Of a DNA stretch of 11,879 nt, positions 8,201 through 11,879 are shown one piece after another. The notes beneath the pieces are model-generated. The model was not told the DNA's origin, made no database searches, and was given only the letters and a program-made list of their open reading frames with translations. Source of the stretch: Bacteroidales bacterium Bact_23. Lineage in GTDB: Bacteria; Bacteroidota; Bacteroidia; Bacteroidales; Lentimicrobiaceae. The position numbers and the translations under genes are program-made. Location: assembly GCA_001603685.1 (NCBI GenBank), contig LUZO01000069.1:1-11879 (forward strand). The letters run 5' to 3'. Every line of letters starts with the position of its first letter. Position 1 is the stretch's first letter.

Positions 8201-8538
8201 GGCGGCCCGAGAATTATGCCGATTTCGGTGAAGATCCGGTGGACAAAGGGCGCCTTTATGATTTTGACCTGGAAGTAAGAAGCGGCGTGGGAATAGAGGA
8301 GGCAGCCCGCGACAGGGTGGTGGTTGTCAATCCCGTAATGGATGAGCTGAAAATGGCGCTGCCGCAGGGAAAATATGAGGTCAGTCTGTACGACCTGACC
8401 GGAAGAATGCTTCTGCGCACCACGACATCCGGTGGAACCTTTTCAATTCCCGCCAGCCGGCTTATGCCTCAGTTGCTGTTGTTGCAGATTTCAGATAATC
8501 AGGGGAATACAATAACGAAAAAGGTGGTTAAACAATAG
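5275..8538 (+). CDS. nanH: Secreted multidomain exo-alpha-sialidase (GH33) with T9SS sorting domain
   Basis: The 1087-residue protein should release terminal sialic acids from glycoconjugates at the cell surface or outside. Order: signal peptide (about 1-21); LamG/concanavalin-like lectin fold (about 24-208); sialidase-associated N-terminal sandwich resembling BNR_assoc_N (about 255-410); GH33 six-blade propeller (about 412-745); chitobiase/hexosaminidase C-terminal-type domain (about 763-840); GEVED-like domain with DWNRDFDFEDEGE from 920; type IX secretion C-terminal domain (about 1008-1087). Catalytic features: Y-R-I-P with R419 (the F/YRIP arginine), D436 in S-D-K-R, E612 in T-E-L-N-D-G-T, and candidate nucleophile Y711. 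Five Asp boxes (SxDxGxxW) begin at S456, S518, S588, S633 and S691. I chose ATG 5275 because an upstream in-frame TTG (5251) lies inside the promoter box and ATG begins the signal peptide. No other sialic acid catabolism gene is in the window. Confidence 0.93.
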   Translation: MKKTFLLFIIFLSGIGLLWSQTGNYLEFNGYDQYMTIANHDDFNIAASESFTVSLWISITELIPGSNQRFIAKRSISTTLPNKSGWELWGGNSGLQFAAVNTPNSANNHNNSMSVWADYTGTAGTWTHLAFVVDRGAKKMFLYVNGEKTNESVTNITSWAANNPYDLFVGAGITGTHPVADPNNYFKGKIDDLRIYKRALSDAEIAEDMLTAVSASADGLVAGYDFEDISGETVADVTGNHPGVLHNFPQPGAVTITTATVIQDRNYSGRGNKNEVILNAVFQTEGTDAKAIENIRFSMDGTSSLASVDSIKIYSTGNISKFDPRNPGGVLLGAALPAEGEMVVNTFGYLVSGSNHLWLTYDVSESAAEGDLLDASLISITTENETYEFTAGNPDGSREVLLRRTLVLAPGDYGSVSYRIPAVITADDGSLVTFSDKRKFGPGDLPEDIDIVCRRSTDGGISWSEPMTIAEGTGFNHGYGDACLLKTNSGRLISLFIGQGSLWNSTAANPMRSYMVASDDHGITWSEPVDITSQIYGAGCPDPVRSKWQASFFGSGRGLTLRDGRLMVAIAVREVPSNSILNNYIVYSDDEGETWNVSSRAMQQGDEAKVTELNDGTILLSSRTNGYRMWAKSEDRGITWGEKNFWTDVWGNACNGDMMRYTSTIDGYEKNRLLHTLPNDMSRIRVSMWISYDEGTSWPVKKVLCEGASAYSSITILPDGTIGVYLEEDETVPYKMYFLNFSLDWLTDGADKYMEPGAPVAEPPLFSLPPGRYAPPQTVEITSATENAEIQYTLDGSTPGRNSSLYTGALILNESCTLKAVALKEGMANSVVSSVDYIIGYVIPGQLRPVADDRYLTAALTEGGITNIGYVATAAPESHYIRHTETIATAVKGDTLMLNLTALPGQEDGLQWCQAIILADWNRDFDFEDEGERIAIVGQRKANNSATVLNISREMVIPLTAVPGFTRLRVVYTDGWRPENYADFGEDPVDKGRLYDFDLEVRSGVGIEEAARDRVVVVNPVMDELKMALPQGKYEVSLYDLTGRMLLRTTTSGGTFSIPASRLMPQLLLLQISDNQGNTITKKVVKQ

Positions 8539-8598
8539 GATTTCATCCTCTGTTCTGAAATTGCAATCAGCCTGAATGCGGATTGTTGTGGGCAGAAT

Positions 8599-8634
8599 CT
8601 TCAGATTTTTCAGCCGGGACTGAATTTTCTGAGG
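8599..8634. promoter_or_regulatory. Imperfect nested dyad between sialidase and permease
   Basis: TCAGA (8601-8605) can pair with TCTGA (8628-8632), and inside it TTCAG (8609-8613) with CTGAA (8620-8624) around a CCGGGA loop, separated by a symmetrical T/T internal loop. It lies 20 bases upstream of the permease -7 box. It could be a poor terminator for the sialidase or an operator; no T-tract follows. The evidence is weak. Confidence 0.25.
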
Positions 8635-8654
8635 CATCATCCGGATAAAAAAAA

Positions 8655-8662
8655 TATATTTG
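8655..8662 (+). promoter_or_regulatory. Bacteroidota-type promoter -7 box for the permease gene
   Basis: TATATTTG is an exact TAnnTTTG match, identical to the box before the sialidase, and is embedded in a long A-tract region. It ends 25 bases before the GTG start of the permease, giving a leader of about 18-20 nt. No convincing -33 TTTG is seen at the usual spacing. Confidence 0.7.
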
Positions 8663-8687
8663 ACAATCGAAAACCAAAAAACAGCCC

Positions 8688-10436
8688 GTGCAGCTCAAGC
8701 ATCTGTTCCGCCGTAAATCCATTGATATGATTCTTGCCCACTCCCGGACTGAGGAGGAGGCGGGCCATGTGATGCGCAAGGACCTGAATGTGCGCGACCT
8801 GACTGCTTTCGGCATTGCCGCCATTGTCGGGGCGGGCATTTTCAGCACCATTGGCAATGCAGCGGCAAACGGCGGCCCGGCGGTATCGCTGCTGTTTGTC
8901 TTTTCGGCCATTGCCTGCGGCTTTTCGGCATTGTGCTATGCTCAGTTTGCCTCGTCCATCCCCCTGAGCGGCAGCGCCTATACTTACGCCTATGCCAGCT
9001 TCGGCGAACTGATCGCCTGGATCATCGGCTGGGACCTGATTATGGAATATGCCGTGGGAAACATCGCTGTCGCGATCTCATGGAGCGGCTATTTCTGCGG
9101 CCTGCTTGCCGGATTCGGCATACATATTCCCGATTATCTGGCCATTGACTACCTGAGCGCTTTCCGCGGTTTCAGGGAAGCCGGTGATCTGATGGCCGCC
9201 GGAATGCCCATGGCTGAGCTGCCGGGTGAACTGGCAAAGGCATGGAGTGCATGGTCAACCGCGCCAATGCTGGGCGGCGTACGGCTGATTGCCGATGTGC
9301 CCGCATTTACCATTGTGGTGCTGATTACCTGGCTGGTTTACAAGGGAATACGGGAATCGAAGCGGGCAAGCAATATTATGGTGTTGCTGAAGGTTGCCAT
9401 ACTTCTAATGGTAATTGCCGTCGGTGCCTTTTATGTAAATCCCGCCAACTGGAGTCCGTTTGCACCCAACGGAATAGGAGGGGTGCTGAAAGGCGTTTCG
9501 GGAGTTTTCTTTGCCTACATCGGCTTCGATGCCATCTCCACCACCGCCGAGGAGTGCAAAAATCCGCAGCGCGACCTGCCGCGGTCCATGATCTACTCGC
9601 TGATTATCACCACCATACTATATGTGGCCATCAGTCTGGTACTTACCGGAATGGTGAGCTACCACCTGCTTGGCGTCAGCGATCCGCTGGCTTTTGTTTT
9701 TGATAAACTGCACCTTACCAAACTATCCGGAGTCATCGCACTCAGCGCCGTAATTGCCATGGCCAGCGTGTTGCTGGTGTTTCAGGTGGGGCAGCCCCGC
9801 ATCTGGATGAGTATGAGCCGTGACGGACTGCTGCCGCCGGTTTTTGCTAAGCTGCACCCCCGCTATCAGACACCCGCTTTCTCCACCATCATCACCGGAA
9901 TTCTGGTGGCCGTTCCCACCCTCTTTATGAACCTTACCGAAGTTACCGACCTCACAAGCATAGGAACGCTGTTTGCCTTTGTGCTGGTTTCCGGCGGTAT
10001 CCTGATTCTCGACGGGAAAAAGACGCCCTCGGGAAAGCTGGGCAGCAAGGGCAGCGGAAAGTTCAGGGTAACCTACATCAACAGCCGCTACTGGCTGCCG
10101 GTAATCTGGCTGGCGGTCTTTCTGCTGATTCTGAAACTCGATCCCGATGACCTCCGCGCCATGGTTGACTTTCACCGCATCCCCGGCGAATCCGCATGGG
10201 ATGTATTCAAACACAAAATACCCCACGCCGCATTTCTGATTGTGGCGGTTTATGTAACCTGGATTGCGGTAAAAAACGAACTCTCACTGATTCCCGCGCT
10301 GGGACTGCTTACCAACTTCTACCTGATGTCGCATCTGGGCATTACCAACTGGCTGCGGTTCGGAATCTGGCTGGTTATCGGACTGGCTCTCTACTTTGCC
10401 TATGGCGCAAAGCACAGCAGAATAAGGGAAGGGTAG
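8688..10436 (+). CDS. APC-superfamily amino acid permease (cationic amino acid transporter-like)
   Basis: The 582-residue integral inner-membrane protein has roughly 12-14 hydrophobic segments. The first carries the APC substrate-binding glycine motif G48-A-G-I-F52. The segment around F-F-A-Y-I-G-F-D281, followed by A-E-E-C-K-N-P-Q-R-D-L-P (about 287-298), is the hallmark of the CAT/YfnA branch, which imports amino acids by proton or sodium coupling or uniport. A loop of about 55 residues (roughly 148-205) separates early helices, and the last helices (about 465-575) form the extended CAT-type C-terminus. The GTG start at 8688 is supported by the N-terminal L-F-R-R-K-S-I element common to the family and by the promoter box just upstream; the next in-frame ATG codons (8727, 8772) would remove that element. 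Substrate cannot be read from sequence. Next to peptidases and a sialidase, amino acid uptake is a sensible role. Confidence 0.92.
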   Translation: MQLKHLFRRKSIDMILAHSRTEEEAGHVMRKDLNVRDLTAFGIAAIVGAGIFSTIGNAAANGGPAVSLLFVFSAIACGFSALCYAQFASSIPLSGSAYTYAYASFGELIAWIIGWDLIMEYAVGNIAVAISWSGYFCGLLAGFGIHIPDYLAIDYLSAFRGFREAGDLMAAGMPMAELPGELAKAWSAWSTAPMLGGVRLIADVPAFTIVVLITWLVYKGIRESKRASNIMVLLKVAILLMVIAVGAFYVNPANWSPFAPNGIGGVLKGVSGVFFAYIGFDAISTTAEECKNPQRDLPRSMIYSLIITTILYVAISLVLTGMVSYHLLGVSDPLAFVFDKLHLTKLSGVIALSAVIAMASVLLVFQVGQPRIWMSMSRDGLLPPVFAKLHPRYQTPAFSTIITGILVAVPTLFMNLTEVTDLTSIGTLFAFVLVSGGILILDGKKTPSGKLGSKGSGKFRVTYINSRYWLPVIWLAVFLLILKLDPDDLRAMVDFHRIPGESAWDVFKHKIPHAAFLIVAVYVTWIAVKNELSLIPALGLLTNFYLMSHLGITNWLRFGIWLVIGLALYFAYGAKHSRIREG

Positions 10437-10459
10437 AGTTTTGCGGGGGAATAAATAAT

Positions 10460-10466
10460 GGAGGGG
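10460..10466 (+). promoter_or_regulatory. Shine-Dalgarno-like GGAGGGG before the AlbA_2 gene
   Basis: GGAGGGG precedes two adjacent ATG codons (10468 and 10471). The GGAGG core is 3 nt from the first and 6 nt from the second, favouring 10471. A strong SD is unusual next to the other genes here, none of which has one. Confidence 0.55.
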
Positions 10467-10470
10467 TATG

Positions 10471-11879
10471 ATGAACCTGACAGATGTCATAACACTTATT
10501 AAGAAAGGTGAGGGCCTGAAATTGGAGTTTAAGGAGGCGAAAGGAAGTGTTCCAGCCTCTTTTTATGAAACAGTGGTGGCTTTTGCCAATACCGATGGGG
10601 GCACTGTTCTTTTTGGTATTGATGATGACGGTGAAGTAACTGGCGTGCAGCCTGATTTAAGCCTTAAAATCCAAAAAGATATTGTAACTGCTCTTAACTC
10701 ACGCGATTGCATAGATCCGCCAATGCACATACAACCCTACTCAGTTAATCATCCGCTGGGAGAAATCATTGTAATTCAGATTCCGGTAAGTAGCCTGGTA
10801 CATGATCACGCAGGGAGAATTTATATTCGTAGATATGAAAGTGATATCGACATTACAGGTAATCAGCAATTAGTTGGCGATCTCTATTTACGCAAGCGTA
10901 ATTTTTTTACGGAAGCAGAAATTATTCCTCATCTCACGATGAATGATCTGGATCTGGCATTGTTTGATAAAGCCCGTCAACTTATCCGGAATTTTAGAGG
11001 TGATCATCCATGGCTATTGGTTGATAACGGGCAAATGTTAAAAGACTCAGTATTGTGGAAAAAGGATTTCAGGACCGGACAGGAAGGGTTGACCTTGGCT
11101 GCCGCATTGATCTTTGGAAAGGATGAAACCATTCAAAGCCTGCTGCCTGCCTATAAAGTAGAAGCGATGGTGCGTATTCATAATATTGATCGGTGGGATG
11201 ACCGGATAAATCCACCATTACGAACCAATCTTATTGATACTTACCTGGCCCTGAAACAATTTATAAACAAACACCTGCCTGAAAAATTCTATTTGGAAGG
11301 TCATCAGCGGGTTGATTTACGCGATAAAATCTTCAGAGAGGTTATCGGAAACGCCATTGTGCACAGAGAGTATACCAATGCACATTCCACCGAATTGATC
11401 ATTTCTGCCAACAGGGTGACCATAACCAATCCAAACAAACCTCTGTTTCATGGGCTGATCGATCCTAAAGAATTTAACCCGTTCCCCAAGAATCCCAATA
11501 TCAGAAAATTCTTTACTGCATTTGGATGGACAGATGAAATCGGTTCAGGAATCCGGAACACCTATAAATATCTGCCTGAATATAGTGGGGGCGCTACTCC
11601 GCTTTTCATAGAAGACGATTTGTTCAGGACCGAAATTCCTTTAACATTCAACTCTTTTGGATCATTTGCTGAGGAAATGCTGCGATGGCTTGGACTTCCC
11701 GAAGATTGCCTGCCACATCTGAAAGATGGATTAACCAAAGTTATGTTACCGGCAAACTTGAAACCTGGTGATTGGGAGTCGCTTTTGTTACATCTGGTAC
11801 CCAGCTGGCACAAAAAAGGTACCCAGCTGGATATATTAAACTGGCCAGATAATCAGGTGTATATAGAAGAGTATATAAA
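10471..11879 (+). CDS. Schlafen AlbA_2 / GHKL-ATPase domain protein, 3' truncated by window end
   Basis: The frame is open from ATG 10471 to the window edge (469 codons plus two bases, no stop). Residues about 11-125 form a Schlafen/AlbA_2 domain: L18-E-F-K-E-A, then V-A-F-A-N-T-D-G-G-T-V-L-F-G-I (36-50) followed by D-D-D-G-x-V-T-G-V. Residues about 235-385 form a GHKL-type ATP-binding module (HATPase_c_4): F-R-E-V-I-G-N294-A-I-V-H298-R-E-Y and D-E-I-G-S-G-I-R-N (355-363). These proteins are often called ATP-binding proteins or putative transcriptional regulators and are frequent near type I restriction loci; biochemical function is unsettled. A C-terminal winged helix usually follows and would lie beyond the window. 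A 22-nt repeat occurs at 11796-11839. Base composition is visibly AT-richer than in the preceding genes, suggesting separate origin. It begins 34 bases after the permease stop. ATG 10468 is an equally possible start. Confidence 0.88.
   Translation, partial: MNLTDVITLIKKGEGLKLEFKEAKGSVPASFYETVVAFANTDGGTVLFGIDDDGEVTGVQPDLSLKIQKDIVTALNSRDCIDPPMHIQPYSVNHPLGEIIVIQIPVSSLVHDHAGRIYIRRYESDIDITGNQQLVGDLYLRKRNFFTEAEIIPHLTMNDLDLALFDKARQLIRNFRGDHPWLLVDNGQMLKDSVLWKKDFRTGQEGLTLAAALIFGKDETIQSLLPAYKVEAMVRIHNIDRWDDRINPPLRTNLIDTYLALKQFINKHLPEKFYLEGHQRVDLRDKIFREVIGNAIVHREYTNAHSTELIISANRVTITNPNKPLFHGLIDPKEFNPFPKNPNIRKFFTAFGWTDEIGSGIRNTYKYLPEYSGGATPLFIEDDLFRTEIPLTFNSFGSFAEEMLRWLGLPEDCLPHLKDGLTKVMLPANLKPGDWESLLLHLVPSWHKKGTQLDILNWPDNQVYIEEYI
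11796..11839 (+). repeat. Two-copy 22-nt direct repeat in the AlbA_2 gene
   Basis: GGTACCCAGCTGG occurs at 11796-11808 and again at 11818-11830. The two 22-nt units match at 17 of 22 bases. Because 22 is not a multiple of 3, the same bases are read in different frames: V-P-S-W in the first copy and G-T-Q-L in the second. Both frames stay open. Confidence 0.85.

Noticed and set aside
9242..9703. 153-codon open frame in another + frame inside the permease
   Set aside because: The permease frame carries conserved family motifs across this stretch; the alternative frame is Cys/Arg-rich shadow sequence.
1..11879. A complete type I restriction-modification operon spanning the window
   Set aside because: Only the hsdS tail and an AlbA_2/GHKL gene are present, about 10 kb apart and separated by metabolic genes; no hsdM or hsdR motifs are seen.
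1..11879. CRISPR array, tRNA or insertion sequence
   Set aside because: No regularly spaced repeats with spacers, no cloverleaf-like segment and no transposase motifs were found; gene-free stretches are short.

Overview
The window looks like a contig end from a member of the Bacteroidota, probably a Bacteroidales-type anaerobe that scavenges proteins and glycoproteins. Three things point there. The large sialidase ends in a type IX secretion sorting domain, a system confined to this phylum. Two genes are preceded by exact TATATTTG boxes matching the Bacteroidota -7 consensus TAnnTTTG. The peptidase, barrel and transporter families are those usual in this group. Every gene I can support is on the + strand.

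Layout. Bases 1-29 are not biological: they are the end of an Illumina Nextera transposase adapter. Bases 30-148 encode the last 38 residues of a type I restriction specificity subunit (HsdS). A short AT-rich spacer with a perfect 9-bp hairpin leads to an M49-type (dipeptidyl peptidase III-like) zinc lipoprotein at 310-2007. An S46 serine dipeptidyl peptidase of DPP7 type follows at 2149-4323 and ends at a strong intrinsic terminator. A small outer-membrane beta-barrel protein (4540-5124) has its own strong terminator. Next come a five-part secreted sialidase (5275-8538) and an APC-family amino acid permease (8688-10436), each with a recognisable promoter box. The window closes inside an AT-richer gene (10471 to the end) for a Schlafen AlbA_2/GHKL-ATPase protein. 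That gene is open at the window edge and carries a 22-nt direct repeat near its C-terminus.

How the genes fit together. The middle block can be read as a nutrient-harvesting neighbourhood: surface sialidase trims sialic acid from glycoproteins, two dipeptidyl peptidases cut peptides to dipeptides, and a permease imports amino acids. The terminators and promoters argue for several separate transcription units rather than one operon, so the functional link is inference. The block is bracketed by two genes often linked to defence islands (hsdS and the AlbA_2/GHKL protein). The left one touches an adapter-marked contig end, so its linkage to the rest should be treated with some caution.

I see no tRNA, rRNA, CRISPR array, insertion sequence or attachment site. 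No gene-free stretch exceeds about 165 bases. I do not see a clearly novel multi-gene system. The most unusual items are the HExxH-pentapeptide M49 lipoprotein, the sialidase domain architecture, and the out-of-frame-period repeat in the AlbA_2 protein.
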